Assembly (NCBI RefSeq): GCF_000758165.1 | Contig: NZ_JNUP01000071.1 | Span: 157,766 to 221,765 of the forward strand | Origin: Spirochaeta lutea | GTDB lineage: Bacteria; Spirochaetota; Spirochaetia; DSM-27196; Salinispiraceae | DNA: 64,000 nucleotides | Reading direction: 5' to 3' | Shown: positions 1-9,230 of the stretch, piece after piece | Layout: each line of letters opens with the position of its first letter | Position numbering within the stretch: position 1 is the stretch's first letter | Made by a program: the position numbers and the translations under genes | Notes under the pieces: generated by a model | Databases searched by the model: none | Told to the model about the DNA's origin: nothing | The model's input: the letters and a program-made list of their open reading frames with translations, nothing else

Positions 1-2
1 AT

Positions 3-869
3 CCCCGGGGGGCTGATTACCAGAAGGGTGCCGTCATCCTGGAGGGCGGCCAAATCATCACCAGCAGCCACATCGCCGTGCTGGCAAGCTGCGGCTACAC
101 CCAGGTTCCACTCCGGACGCTGCCCTCCATTACCATTGTAGCCACCGGGGATGAGCTGGTATCCCCGGATACCACCCCCCTGGACCACCAGATCCGGGCC
201 TCCAACCACCTGAGCATCGCCGGAGAACTTACCAGCTGGGGATTCCCCCCCGGGGAGGTACGCCTCTGTCCCGATGATCCCCAGGCCCTTACCGAAACAA
301 TTCGCCGCGGCCTGAAGGAATCCCGGGTCCTAATCCTTACCGGGGCCGTATCCAAGGGCGCCTATGATCATATTCCCGGTATTCTGGAAGGCCTGGGGGT
401 GGAGATTCGGATCCACGGGGTAAGTCAGCGACCCGGCAAACCCCTGCTGGTGGGCCGGGCACGGAAGGCCGGGAGAGCGGATTCCCTGGTCCTGGGGCTT
501 CCGGGCAACCCGGTTTCCGCCCTTATTAACCTGCGGCGCTACCTGATCCCAGCCCTGGCCCTACAATCCATCCCCGGATCTTCGGGTCGTATTTGGGCCC
601 CCGGTCCCGCCAGCCCCATGTCATCCTGGGCGGCCCTGGGCTTCCCCCTGCGTCTGGCCAGGGAAATCACCTTCGAACCCCCGCTGACCTACTATCCCGG
701 GGTGTCTCTGGAGATGTACCAGGGCGAGCTTACCCTCGTACCCGTCCGGGGCAACGGTTCGGGGGATTTTTTCCATCTCAGCAAAACCGCAGGCTTTATC
801 GTCATGCCCAAAGACCGGACCCGGCTGGAGGCCGGCAGTCTGGTACAATTTTATCCCTGGGGAGTGTAA
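3..869 (+). CDS. moeA: Molybdopterin molybdenumtransferase MoeA (5'-truncated by window)
   Basis: Inserts molybdate into adenylated molybdopterin in the cytosol, the last step of Mo-cofactor synthesis. The reading frame is open from base 3, so the gene starts upstream; only the C-terminal 288 residues are here. Visible family motifs are ATGDELV, the substrate loop GAVSKGAYD (family form usually GGVSxGDYD), RPGKPLLVG and GLPGNPVSAL, followed by the C-terminal barrel domain. A GTG at 78 is not a credible start because the MoeA match (RGADYQKGAVILEGG) continues before it. It is followed after 2 bp by moaD, so the cofactor genes form one operon. Family assignment is firm. Confidence 0.93.
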   Translation, partial: PRGADYQKGAVILEGGQIITSSHIAVLASCGYTQVPLRTLPSITIVATGDELVSPDTTPLDHQIRASNHLSIAGELTSWGFPPGEVRLCPDDPQALTETIRRGLKESRVLILTGAVSKGAYDHIPGILEGLGVEIRIHGVSQRPGKPLLVGRARKAGRADSLVLGLPGNPVSALINLRRYLIPALALQSIPGSSGRIWAPGPASPMSSWAALGFPLRLAREITFEPPLTYYPGVSLEMYQGELTLVPVRGNGSGDFFHLSKTAGFIVMPKDRTRLEAGSLVQFYPWGV

Positions 870-871
870 CC

Positions 872-1120
872 ATGAACAACACCGTAACCCTTCGATACTT
901 CGCCCAGCTGGCTGAACAGCGGGGATGCCACACCGAGCAGGTGGAGCTTCATCCCGGCCAGCGGGCCGAGGAGCTCTACCGTCAATTGCAGCAGCGCTAC
1001 CGCTTCTCCCTGGATCAGGAGATTCTGCGACCCGCGGTTAACGGAGTCTACACTACCTGGGACCAGGAACTTCAGGCCGGGGACGAAATCGCCTTTATTC
1101 CCCCCGTGGCTGGGGGGTGA
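872..1120 (+). CDS. moaD: Molybdopterin synthase small subunit MoaD
   Basis: An 82-residue ubiquitin-fold sulfur carrier. The C-terminus reads PPVAGG, ending in the Gly-Gly that MoeB adenylates and that carries the thiocarboxylate used to make the dithiolene of molybdopterin. The ATG at 872 lies 2 bp after the moeA stop; the GGGGAGTG stretch overlapping the moeA end can serve as ribosome-binding site. An upstream in-frame extension to 593 runs antiparallel to known MoaD ends and overlaps moeA, so it is discarded. The end overlaps the possible GTG of moaE. Small, but the beta-grasp pattern and Gly-Gly end make it clear. Confidence 0.9.
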   Translation: MNNTVTLRYFAQLAEQRGCHTEQVELHPGQRAEELYRQLQQRYRFSLDQEILRPAVNGVYTTWDQELQAGDEIAFIPPVAGG

Positions 1121-1122
1121 GT

Positions 1123-1581
1123 ATGCAGGACAACCAACTCCCGGATACGGGATTCCGCCTTACGGAAGAGCCCATTGAGATTCTTAGTAGCGATCTTTCC
1201 CCAGGGTTGATTCGGAGCCATCCCCAAACCGGCGGGATCGTGACCTTCGAGGGGCGGGTCCGCAATCATCACCAGGGCCGGGCTGTCCTCCGCCTCTCCT
1301 ACTCCGCCTACGAGCTCCTGGCCGGAAACGAAGGCCAGGATATTGCCCGGGAGGCCAAGGAGCGGTTCGGACTGGACTGGGCGTGGATTATCCACCGCAC
1401 CGGGGATCTCTCGGTGGGAGAGATGGCGGTCTGGATCAGCGCAGCCAGCCCCCACCGCCAGGAGGCCTTCGCGGCCTGCCGGTTCATGATTGACGAGGTA
1501 AAACACCGCCTGCCGGTGTGGAAACATGAATACTACGAGGACGGAAGCCATGAATGGGTCTACTGTGCACACCATACCTGA
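1123..1581 (+). CDS. moaE: Molybdopterin synthase catalytic subunit MoaE
   Basis: About 152 residues, normal for the family. With MoaD it forms the synthase that puts two sulfurs onto precursor Z. Typical landmarks are GGIVTFEGRVRNHHQGR near residue 40, the YSAYELLA stretch, the ASPHRQEAF segment and the C-terminal DEVKHRLPVWKHE, which holds the two lysines matching catalytic Lys119 and Lys126 of the E. coli enzyme. ATG 1123 follows a G6 run acting as Shine-Dalgarno; GTG 1117 in the same frame is an alternative overlapping the moaD stop. The 3' end overlaps the MoeB start by about 30 bp. Confidence 0.93.
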   Translation: MQDNQLPDTGFRLTEEPIEILSSDLSPGLIRSHPQTGGIVTFEGRVRNHHQGRAVLRLSYSAYELLAGNEGQDIAREAKERFGLDWAWIIHRTGDLSVGEMAVWISAASPHRQEAFAACRFMIDEVKHRLPVWKHEYYEDGSHEWVYCAHHT

Positions 1582-2881
1582 ATACTACTGCCGGCAGGTG
1601 AGTCTGCCCCAGGTCGGCACCCTGGGGCAGGAACGCCTGTCCCGGGCCAGGGTCCTCATCATCGGTCTTGGAGCCCTGGGAAGCCCGGCGGCGGAGTATC
1701 TGGCCCGGGCCGGGGTTGGGAATCTCCACATCATGGACGGTGATGGGGTGGAACTCAGCAACCTTCATCGCCAGCCCCTGTACACCCCCCTGGACCGGGG
1801 CAGTCCCAAGGCCCGGTCCGCTGCCGCCAGGCTTGAGACGGTGAATCCCCACCTCCGCATTACCTGGGAGGAGCGTTTTTTTGCTCCCGGGCAGTCTCTG
1901 GCGGTCTTCCCCGAGGGATTGCCTGACCTGGTCCTGGATTGCACCGACCGGTTCTCCAGCCGTTTTACCATCCACGATGCCTGTCAAGCCGCGGGCATCC
2001 CCTTGATTAGTACAGCCGTTTCGGGTACTACCGGCCAGCTGCAGATGTTCCATTTCCATCGCGGCCCCGGGCCCTGCCTACGCTGCCTCTACCCCCGGGG
2101 TTTAGAAGACGGATGTACCGGGAGCTGTGCCCAGGACGGCATTTTGGGTGCATCAGCGGGGATTATGGGCAGCATTCAGGCACTCACCGCCCTGAGCTTC
2201 CTCCTTAACCAAGAGGTACCCCCGGGGGGCCAAACCATCACCCTGAACCTAACCACCCTGGAGCAGTACACCGTCCGCTGGCCCCAGGCCCGGAGTTGCC
2301 CGGGCTGTTCATCCCCGGCCACGCCCCAGGAGCTTCCCCCCGCCCCCGTGCCAGCCTCCCCCTCTCGTCTTGGTGATGGAACACCGGCCGAACCTTCCTC
2401 GACCGGGGGCGGTACAGACCATCATGACCCGGAAGCGCCTCAATCCGGGTATACCGGCCGGCCGCCCCGCAGCCCCGGCGTCCTGCCCTCTGCCTCGTCC
2501 CAGAACCGTTCCTCGGCCGGTTCTTCGGGTGCTCTTTCGGCCAGTTCCCAGGACCATTCCCCGGACCCTTTCCCGGACCCTTTCCCTGAGGACGGGGAGC
2601 CGGTCTGCATTCTCGATGTCCGCCAGGCCTGGGAAGCCCACCCCGAGGATACCTTGCTGTTCCCCCAACGTGTACATCTCCCTGCCCAAGACATTCAACA
2701 GATCCTCAAGGAACGGCCCGAAACCCTGGACCCTCAGACCCATTACCTGATCATCTGCGAACAGGGTATCCGCAGCGCCGGGGTAGCCCGGTACCTGGAA
2801 GGTCTGGGGTTTAGGTCGGTCCGCCACCTGGAGGGCGGTATTGCACCCCTGCGGTCCCTGGTGAAGGGCGGAAGACCATGA
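1550..2881 (+). CDS. moeB: MoeB-type adenylyltransferase fused to a rhodanese domain
   Basis: A 443-residue ThiF/MoeB/E1-like enzyme that adenylates the MoaD C-terminus, with its own sulfur donor attached. The N-terminal Rossmann part shows LIIGLGALGSPAAEYLARAG and MDGDGVELSNLHRQ; zinc cysteines are seen in PCLRCLYP and SCPGCSSP. A Pro/Ser-rich, low-complexity linker of about 90 residues follows, then a rhodanese domain with active-site Cys in IICEQGIRSAGVARYL. The architecture matches MoeZ/MOCS3-type proteins. The start at ATG 1550 (after GGAAGCC) is preferred over 1526; both overlap moaE. The stop overlaps the next ATG (ATGA). Confidence 0.9.
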   Translation: MNGSTVHTIPEYYCRQVSLPQVGTLGQERLSRARVLIIGLGALGSPAAEYLARAGVGNLHIMDGDGVELSNLHRQPLYTPLDRGSPKARSAAARLETVNPHLRITWEERFFAPGQSLAVFPEGLPDLVLDCTDRFSSRFTIHDACQAAGIPLISTAVSGTTGQLQMFHFHRGPGPCLRCLYPRGLEDGCTGSCAQDGILGASAGIMGSIQALTALSFLLNQEVPPGGQTITLNLTTLEQYTVRWPQARSCPGCSSPATPQELPPAPVPASPSRLGDGTPAEPSSTGGGTDHHDPEAPQSGYTGRPPRSPGVLPSASSQNRSSAGSSGALSASSQDHSPDPFPDPFPEDGEPVCILDVRQAWEAHPEDTLLFPQRVHLPAQDIQQILKERPETLDPQTHYLIICEQGIRSAGVARYLEGLGFRSVRHLEGGIAPLRSLVKGGRP

Positions 2882-3744
2882 GCATGCAGCTTCTCCTGCC
2901 AGGGGTCTTTTTTGTCACCGCCCTGCTCTACAGTACCGCCGGGTTCGGGGGAGGCTCCACCTATTCGGCGGTGCTGAGCCAAACCAGCCTGCCCCGGTTC
3001 ATGATTCCCCTGGTCAGTCTGCCCTGCAATATTGTGGTTTCCGGTACGGGCTTTTTCCGCCTGTTGCGGTCAGGAGAGGTTCCGGTCCGCCAGCTTCTGA
3101 GAATCACCCTGGTTTCGGTCCCCGCGGCCTTCTTGGGCGGCCTGGTTCCGGTATCCCGCCGGCTCTTTGTCCTTCTTCTGGGGATTCTGCTGCTTTACGC
3201 CGGGGTCCAGGCCCTTATTACTCATCTGATTCCAACATCCCGCCCCACCCCCAGCCCTGGGGCCGATACCGCCCCGGTTACCCCCCGGAGGCCCTTGTCC
3301 TTGGGAATCCGCCCAGATCCGCCTGCCCGATTTTCAGCCCAGGAATCCCGGGAGCAGTCCCTGTTACCCCAGAACTTCCCCGGTCCATTTCTCTACGCCG
3401 CCGGTACGGCCATCGGTTTTGTCAGCGGTATCACCGGCATCGGAGGGGGAATAGTACTATCACCCCTGCTCTGGCGGTATACCAGTCTGGCACCCCGGGC
3501 CATCGCCGGAATGTCCTCGGGGTTCATCCTCCTGAACTCCCTGGCGGGGCTGTCGGGTCAGATCATTAAGTCGGGGCTTCCCGATTCCTCCATCCTGAAC
3601 CTCACCGCCGGGCTGGTCATCGCCGTTGCCCTGGGCGGACAGATTGGATCCAGGATTCTCACCCGGTCAATTTCCGTCAGGGTATTGGGCATCGGCACGG
3701 GTTCTCTGCTGGTCGCGGCTGCAATTCGCCTCATTGGGATGTAG
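2878..3744 (+). CDS. TauE/SafE-family membrane transporter (sulfite/sulfonate exporter type)
   Basis: A 288-residue polytopic inner-membrane protein with two related halves. Each half carries the Gly-rich family signature (STAGFGGGSTYSAVLS near the N-terminus, SGITGIGGGIVLSPLL in the second half), separated by a Pro-rich cytosolic loop of roughly 60 residues, longer than usual. TauE/SafE proteins move sulfite, sulfoacetate or related anions. Here it is translationally coupled by a 4-bp overlap to the moeB-rhodanese gene, so it could export sulfite made during sulfur transfer or handle an oxyanion linked to cofactor synthesis. The substrate cannot be read from sequence. Confidence 0.85.
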   Translation: MSMQLLLPGVFFVTALLYSTAGFGGGSTYSAVLSQTSLPRFMIPLVSLPCNIVVSGTGFFRLLRSGEVPVRQLLRITLVSVPAAFLGGLVPVSRRLFVLLLGILLLYAGVQALITHLIPTSRPTPSPGADTAPVTPRRPLSLGIRPDPPARFSAQESREQSLLPQNFPGPFLYAAGTAIGFVSGITGIGGGIVLSPLLWRYTSLAPRAIAGMSSGFILLNSLAGLSGQIIKSGLPDSSILNLTAGLVIAVALGGQIGSRILTRSISVRVLGIGTGSLLVAAAIRLIGM

Positions 3745-3777
3745 ATTTTTCTCCATTGTTCCTGTATTCTTTATTTC

Positions 3778-6666
3778 ATGACCACACGATCCATAGTCCA
3801 CCGACTCATTCTTGTCCTGGTTCTGGGTACCATCGCTCTCCTGCCCGGTACTGCCGATGTATTTTCGTCCCCCAAGGCCCTGTACCAGATTAAAACCGAC
3901 CATTTCACCTTCATTTTTTCTGAAGAAACCCGGCAAAGCGCAGAGTACCTGGCGCATCGGGCTGAGGCTATGTATGCACGGATAGCCGGCCTGTTGGATC
4001 AGCCCATGAACCTCCATATACCCGTGGTTATTACCCCGGATACGGATCAACTCAACGGCTACTTTACCGCCATGCCCTCCAACCGCATCGTGCTGTACCA
4101 GGCTCCCCTGCTGCCCAATGCAGGGTTTGCCACCTACAACCATACCCTGGAAAAGCTCTTTCTCCACGAACTTACCCATGCCGTGAGTATGAACATTCGG
4201 GCTCCCATCTACCGATTTCTTTCATGGATCGTGGGAGACATAATTCTCCCCGCAGGCCTAACGGCTTCCCAAAACTTCATCGAGGGGGTAACGGTCTCCT
4301 TCGAGAGTTTGGACGGGTACGGCCGCGCCAACGGCACCGCATACGCCCAGGTTATCCAGCAGGATATCCTCGAAGACCGGTTCATGACCTTCAACGAGAC
4401 CTCGGGTATACGCCGTAACTACCCCGGGGGCTCCTGGTACATCTACGGCGGATGGTTTAGCCGCTATCTTCAGGAAACCTATGGCATGGAATCCTACGCC
4501 GAGCTTTGGAAGGAGTTCGGGGCCCTCAGGGGCATATGGGACTCCCTGCTCTTTCCCGGTGCATTCCGCAGGGTGTACCGCCAGCCCCTCACCGATGTTT
4601 GGGAGGATTTCCGCCGGTGGATGAGCCTCAAAATCCCGGTGGTAACCCAGACCCTGCCCGTTACTCAGGACTGGGACAGCATCCAGGCTATAACCGCCCG
4701 GGGAGACCAGGTGTATTATGCCGGAAGCGAGGGGATTTACCTCCTCCAGCTCAGTACGGGCAAGCGAACCCGCCTGGCCTCGGCAGACCAATCGGTCAAC
4801 CGGTTATCCCTTTCCCCGGACGGTCAGCGCCTGCTGATCAGTTCGTTTCGTCCCTCCGAACCGGGGCTTGCCCGGGCCCAGCTGCGGATCTATAACCTGG
4901 CGGCCCGCCGTTTTGAATCCACCGAACTGCCCCGGGGTCTCACCGAGGCCGCCTTCACCCCCGAGGGAATTCTTGCCCTGCGTATCCAGGGGTATAGCAC
5001 CGATCTGGTGCACCTAGATCACCAGGGAAGAGAAACCACCCTCTACCGCGGCAGTCTAACCAGTATCCCCTCCCATCCCGGGATCTATCAGTCCGGGTAC
5101 ATCCACTTTCTTTTACAGCAGGGGGGAGTCAAGGCCATCGCCCGACTTCATCGGGAATCCGGGGAGATTGAAATCCTCCAAAGCTCCATACCCTTGGGAG
5201 AGATCCGCACCCTGTCCATCACCGACCAGGGCATAACCTTCGCCTGGGATAACAACCTCACCATGTTCAAGGCCGGCCGTCTGGGCCCCCGGGGGCTGGA
5301 ACTGCAGACCACCCCCATCTCCGGAGCCGTCGCCTACCCGGTCCTGACCGAGGATTCCCTGGTGTACGTCGGGAGCTTCTCCATGGGGGAACGGATCATG
5401 GAATACCCCCTGGACAACCCCGCCATGACGCCGACCCCGGCTGACCACACCTGGATCCCCCTGGATTCCTGGTCCGCCCCCCATCGGACTACCAGTTCCC
5501 TGGGCCGTCCGGCGGATACCTTCCAGCCCCTGGACTTTTCCCCCGAGCAAGGAACCGATCAACTACCGGCCCTGGAATCAAAACCCTACTACCCCATTAC
5601 CCGGGTGCTTCTACCCCAGCAACGGATTCCGACCCTGGTTCTGGATCCCATGGCCGAGGAACTGAAAGATCTGGTGCAGGGTGCGGGGATCATAACCATG
5701 TCCAGTGATCCTACCGAGAGGCTCTACCTAGATTGGTATGCAACCTACCTGTGGAATTGGCGATTCGTAGATGGGGGGATTGCTCTTCGGGAAACAAGCC
5801 TGCCGGTAGATCTCCTTCTTTCTGTGACGGACGGCTTTACCTTTCCCAGCCCCCTGCTCAGCCGGGCTTACCGCACCCTCCGGGCGAGCCTGGGGGTGGG
5901 AGATCAGATTTCCTTTTCCCCTTCCCAGCGCAGGTTGTCCTGGCAGGTTGATTCTGGGGTGATTTTCCAGAGTTCAGGCCCCCAGAGCGACATTGGGGTC
6001 ACCAGTCCCTACCAGTGGGATCTGGGCGGGCCGGTTATTCCCATCAGCGCCCAGGTTGGGTACAGCGAACTCTACGGGGGAATCTTCCCGCCCTATGAGC
6101 AGCGGGGAATATACTCCCAACTCTCCTGGCACGGCCTGATCCGCGGTGTGGATACCAGCCCCGAACTCCCCAATTTCGCAGCCCTCAAGGCCGGTTTCAC
6201 CCTTCCCTTCCTGAGCCTAGCCCTGGACGCAGCCGGATTTCTCAGCCTCCAGGAGGATGTCGGATTCCTCCCCTATGGGGCGATCCTGAATAACCAACTC
6301 TTTCCCGGGAGCATCCATCAGCCCCAGTACTTTGCCTACGGAAGCTACCAGGAAACACCCAGCCCCTACTACGTCAGCGCCCAGGCCTCCAGCACCATCC
6401 GCTTTGACATCGGCAAGAGCCTGCCTGGTCAATTCTATCTGCAAAAGGGCTCCCTGGGAGGGGGATACCGTATGGCCTTCCTCAACGGCGACTACCTGGA
6501 TTCCCTCTACCTGCAAGCCGCCCTAACCTTTCACTGGAGCCAGGGAACCATTGAAGTGCTTCCCCTGCGCCTGGGCATTGAGGCGGAATACACCCTTCGG
6601 GAGCCCGCCGGGCAGGGCTGGCAGATCCGGCTGCTGAGTGTCCTGGATATAGCAGGGCTTCTCTGA
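3778..6666 (+). CDS. Envelope metallopeptidase-propeller-barrel protein
   Basis: A 962-residue exported protein with three parts. After a signal peptide (hydrophobic to about residue 25) comes a gluzincin-like domain with HELTH at about 130-134 and a following Glu in NFIEGVTVSFES at about 169, a plausible HEXXH...E zinc site. Residues about 290-560 contain TolB/WD-like propeller blades (for example LSLSPDGQRLLISSF). The last 350 residues are rich in alternating aromatic/polar strands like an outer-membrane beta-barrel of the surface-antigen type. The likely location is the outer membrane with the peptidase in the periplasm. No ribosome-binding site is obvious before ATG 3778. The function is unknown; it stands alone between operons. 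Confidence 0.75.
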   Translation: MTTRSIVHRLILVLVLGTIALLPGTADVFSSPKALYQIKTDHFTFIFSEETRQSAEYLAHRAEAMYARIAGLLDQPMNLHIPVVITPDTDQLNGYFTAMPSNRIVLYQAPLLPNAGFATYNHTLEKLFLHELTHAVSMNIRAPIYRFLSWIVGDIILPAGLTASQNFIEGVTVSFESLDGYGRANGTAYAQVIQQDILEDRFMTFNETSGIRRNYPGGSWYIYGGWFSRYLQETYGMESYAELWKEFGALRGIWDSLLFPGAFRRVYRQPLTDVWEDFRRWMSLKIPVVTQTLPVTQDWDSIQAITARGDQVYYAGSEGIYLLQLSTGKRTRLASADQSVNRLSLSPDGQRLLISSFRPSEPGLARAQLRIYNLAARRFESTELPRGLTEAAFTPEGILALRIQGYSTDLVHLDHQGRETTLYRGSLTSIPSHPGIYQSGYIHFLLQQGGVKAIARLHRESGEIEILQSSIPLGEIRTLSITDQGITFAWDNNLTMFKAGRLGPRGLELQTTPISGAVAYPVLTEDSLVYVGSFSMGERIMEYPLDNPAMTPTPADHTWIPLDSWSAPHRTTSSLGRPADTFQPLDFSPEQGTDQLPALESKPYYPITRVLLPQQRIPTLVLDPMAEELKDLVQGAGIITMSSDPTERLYLDWYATYLWNWRFVDGGIALRETSLPVDLLLSVTDGFTFPSPLLSRAYRTLRASLGVGDQISFSPSQRRLSWQVDSGVIFQSSGPQSDIGVTSPYQWDLGGPVIPISAQVGYSELYGGIFPPYEQRGIYSQLSWHGLIRGVDTSPELPNFAALKAGFTLPFLSLALDAAGFLSLQEDVGFLPYGAILNNQLFPGSIHQPQYFAYGSYQETPSPYYVSAQASSTIRFDIGKSLPGQFYLQKGSLGGGYRMAFLNGDYLDSLYLQAALTFHWSQGTIEVLPLRLGIEAEYTLREPAGQGWQIRLLSVLDIAGLL

Positions 6667-6852
6667 GTTCATTGTTCATCGTTCATCGTTCATTGTTCGT
6701 GCATTGACGAGGGGGGGGGGGAAACGGGTCCCCTCTTAAACCGCCCGGCTTTCCGGTGCTCAAGGAAGTAACCCGACACAGCACTCTCCATGGGTACACA
6801 ATTTGGATAGTGCGTACAATGTACGACCGCACCTGCCAGCCGAGAACACCCC
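6667..6852. other. Intergenic region between convergent genes, with short repeats and a G11 run
   Basis: The stretch starts with near-perfect copies of an 8-9 base unit (TTCATTGTTCATCGTTCATCG) at 6668-6698, then an 11-base G homopolymer at 6711-6721. GAGGGG at 6709 can pair with CCCCTC near 6730, so a weak bidirectional terminator is possible. Bases 6808-6826 (TAGTGCGTACAATGTAC) resemble a decayed end of the dispersed 105-bp repeat. No gene is supported. Confidence 0.5.
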
Positions 6853-7764
6853 CTACACATCACTCTCCACCGGGGTATGGGGATCGTTGCCCCACTCCAG
6901 CCAGGAACCGGCGTAGTTACGCACCCGGGTGTACCCCAGCATCCGCAAGGTCAAATAGCTGTGGCTCGACCGCGCCCCGGACCGGCAGTACACGATCACC
7001 TGGTTCTCCGGACTCAGCCCCAGGCCGCGGTAACGCTCCCGAAGCTCCTCCAGGGGCCGAAAGGTGGGATCGAAGAGATCGCGGATATGCTCCTCCCAAT
7101 TACAGTGTACCGCACCGGGAATATGGCCGTTCCTCTTCGCCGTGGGCAATACCCCCCGGTACTCGGCCTCGCTCCGGGCATCCACGATCACCGTATTCGG
7201 ATCTTCCAGAGCCTCTTCTATGTGTGATTTTAACGCCAGGGCATGGGGAACCGCCACCGGTACGGCCAGGGGGGGTACGGCTGTCCCCGGATTTTCCCGG
7301 CTTTCCAGCTCAAACCCAGCGGACTGCCACCCCGGAATGCCGCCGTCCAGGAGCTGAACCTGCCCCCGGCCGAAACACTCCAAGATCCAGAACAACCGGG
7401 CCGAGGGCACCAACCCGCTGTCATCATAGAGCACCACCGGTCCCTCGGCGCCGATCCCCACCCGGGCCAGACGCTGGGCCAGCTCCGGCCAGGGAAGCAA
7501 GGCTCCCCGCTCGCTCAGGGGGTCCTGTAACCGGCCAGCGGGTAAATTCACCGCCCCGGGAACATGTCCCTTGGCATAGTCAGACTCGCCCCGGCAATCG
7601 ATTACCAAGGGCTTGGAAGAACCCTTCTCACCCTGGTGGGTATGCCCTGCTCCCTCGGAGGAGCCGGCTCCGGGACCGGAATCCCTACCCAGCCCGGAGG
7701 GGGAACTCCCCTGCACGCCGAGCCAGGAAGCCAAATCCTGTACATCGATCCGTAGACTGCTCAT
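6853..7764 (-). CDS. Tandem-rhodanese sulfurtransferase (SseA/thiosulfate type), cytosolic
   Basis: A 303-residue two-domain rhodanese. The N-terminal domain has Asp instead of Cys at the active-site position (VVLYDDSGLVPSARLF), and the C-terminal domain has the catalytic loop VYCRSGARSSHSYL, the usual division of labour in thiosulfate/3-mercaptopyruvate sulfurtransferases. A Gly/Ser/Pro-rich insert lies near residues 20-50. There is no signal peptide. The ATG at 7764 has AGGAG 7 bp upstream; a longer open frame to 7800 overlaps the TusA gene. It is the last gene of the yeeE-rhodanese-tusA operon, fitting a role in passing thiosulfate sulfane sulfur inside the cell. Confidence 0.9.
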   Translation of the reverse strand: MSSLRIDVQDLASWLGVQGSSPSGLGRDSGPGAGSSEGAGHTHQGEKGSSKPLVIDCRGESDYAKGHVPGAVNLPAGRLQDPLSERGALLPWPELAQRLARVGIGAEGPVVLYDDSGLVPSARLFWILECFGRGQVQLLDGGIPGWQSAGFELESRENPGTAVPPLAVPVAVPHALALKSHIEEALEDPNTVIVDARSEAEYRGVLPTAKRNGHIPGAVHCNWEEHIRDLFDPTFRPLEELRERYRGLGLSPENQVIVYCRSGARSSHSYLTLRMLGYTRVRNYAGSWLEWGNDPHTPVESDV

Positions 7765-7772
7765 GGTAACTC

Positions 7773-8000
7773 CTAGGCCCGCTTTACCCGGACCACCCAA
7801 TGTCCTGCACCGGGCTTCTCAATCTCCAGCACCTCGTGCCCTTCCAAATCAAGGGACCGGGGTACATTGGATGCGGATTCACTGTTTCCTAGGTGAATCT
7901 CCAGTATCTGGCCCGAAGCTAACTGCTCCACGGCCTTTTTCGACTTTACGAAGGTGTAGGGACAAACATCCCCCTGAATATCCAAAACCTGATCTGCCAT
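7773..8000 (-). CDS. tusA: TusA/TsuB-like sulfur carrier
   Basis: A 75-residue SirA/TusA-fold protein. The conserved Cys-Pro is in QGDVCPYTFVKSKKAVEQL (Cys13), which carries a persulfide in this family; the C-terminal half has the expected GHEVLEIE and GHWVVRVKR strands. The start at 8000 is set by an excellent site (AAGGAG, 6 bp spacing). Longer in-frame starts up to 8123 have no such signal. It lies 8 bp upstream of the cytosolic rhodanese and in the same operon as the YeeE/YedE transporter, as in the TsuA-TsuB thiosulfate uptake pair, so accepting sulfur from the transporter is the likely role. Confidence 0.9.
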   Translation of the reverse strand: MADQVLDIQGDVCPYTFVKSKKAVEQLASGQILEIHLGNSESASNVPRSLDLEGHEVLEIEKPGAGHWVVRVKRA

Positions 8001-8190
8001 AACCACTCCTTGGTTGATACGATGCTGCAAATAACAAGGGCCCTCCGGCCTTCCGCCGACCTTCCCCTGTGGGAATCTGCTGGTCCCTGCTGCATAAACG
8101 GGCCTGGAACAAACCGGGCCCATGGTGAATTTCTGCCTTTCAGGGACGATCGGATCCGGGTAGCCCGGACCCGATGCAACCCGCCAGGTC

Positions 8191-9213
8191 TTAGAGCTGT
8201 TCTACCGGAAGATCTTCCCGGTTTCCCCATTCAGCCCAGGATCCGTCGTATACCCGGACCTTCTGGTATCCCAGGAGGCGCAGAGCTACGTAACTATGGG
8301 CACCCCGTACGCCGGTCTGGCAGAGGGCCACAGCCTCGTCGCTTTGATCCACCACCTGGTCGTACAGTTGGGCCAGCTCGCCTGCGGGCTTGAAACTGCG
8401 CCCCTGACCCACATTCTGGGTCCACTCGATGTTAACCGAGCCGGGAATATGGCCGCCCCGGGCCGCCCTGACATCCTCTCCGGTATACTCTCCGGCACTC
8501 CGGGTATCCAAGACCGTAACGCTCTGGTTATCCAGGTTCGCAAGAATGTAGTCCGCGTCGGCGATGAGTTCGGGCTGGGGATTAGCAGTGAAATCACCCC
8601 GGGCAGGCACCTCAGCCTCGGCACTGAGCTCTAACCCAGCGGCCGTCCAAGCAGCAAGTCCGCCGTCCAGAATATGCACCCGGGAATGCCCCAGGTACTC
8701 CAGGGCCCAGAACACCCGGGATGCCCACAGGCCGTTACCGCCGTCGTACACCACCACCGGACGGTCCTGAAATACCCCGGCGTCAGCGATATCCAGGGCG
8801 GCTATTTCCGGATCCGGAAGCATCCCCGAAACCCCGCTCACCGTATCCCAGACCGATTCCCTGGGCAGAAGCGCCGCTCCGGGAATATGTCCCTCCAGAA
8901 AGTCATCCAGGTTCCCCGATGCATCAATGATCGTCACCGAGTCCTGATTTTCTGCCAACCACTGGGGATCCACCAAGATTTCATCTCCTGGTGTCCGGGA
9001 TACTCCCTGAGCCGGTTGTTCCTGGCTGCTCCCGTCTGCGTCCTGTGCCTCTTGGCCCTGTGCCTCCTGGCCTCGAGCCGCGGATTCCTGGGGCTCAGAG
9101 CTGCCCCCGGCGAAACCCTGGAATCCCAAAACAAGAACTCCCAAAACCGCCAGAGCGGCTATCCTAAAGCCCCGGGAAACGCCGCGGCCCTCTTCACTAG
9201 TAAACCTCGTCAT
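8191..9213 (-). CDS. Exported tandem-rhodanese sulfurtransferase
   Basis: A 340-residue protein with an N-terminal membrane/signal segment (RIAALAVLGVLVLGF) ending in FAGGSSEPQE, then an acidic/Gln-rich linker to about residue 70 and two rhodanese domains. The first domain has Asp in place of the catalytic Cys (VVVYDGGNGLWASRVF); the second has LCQTGVRGAHSYVAL with Cys in place. It probably acts in the periplasm on thiosulfate or organic thiols. The ATG 9213 is preceded by TAAGGAGG. It lies 17 bp after the YeeE/YedE gene and about 190 bp before tusA, in one transcriptional direction. A small GC hairpin near 8150-8175 lies in that gap. Confidence 0.88.
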   Translation of the reverse strand: MTRFTSEEGRGVSRGFRIAALAVLGVLVLGFQGFAGGSSEPQESAARGQEAQGQEAQDADGSSQEQPAQGVSRTPGDEILVDPQWLAENQDSVTIIDASGNLDDFLEGHIPGAALLPRESVWDTVSGVSGMLPDPEIAALDIADAGVFQDRPVVVYDGGNGLWASRVFWALEYLGHSRVHILDGGLAAWTAAGLELSAEAEVPARGDFTANPQPELIADADYILANLDNQSVTVLDTRSAGEYTGEDVRAARGGHIPGSVNIEWTQNVGQGRSFKPAGELAQLYDQVVDQSDEAVALCQTGVRGAHSYVALRLLGYQKVRVYDGSWAEWGNREDLPVEQL

Positions 9214-9230
9214 AGTCCTATCCTCCTTAT

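Noticed and set aside
6756..7769. 337-codon plus-strand open frame
   Set aside because: It is antisense to the clearly real tandem rhodanese, is Arg/Pro-rich as expected for a shadow in G+C-rich DNA, and has no family resemblance or ribosome site.
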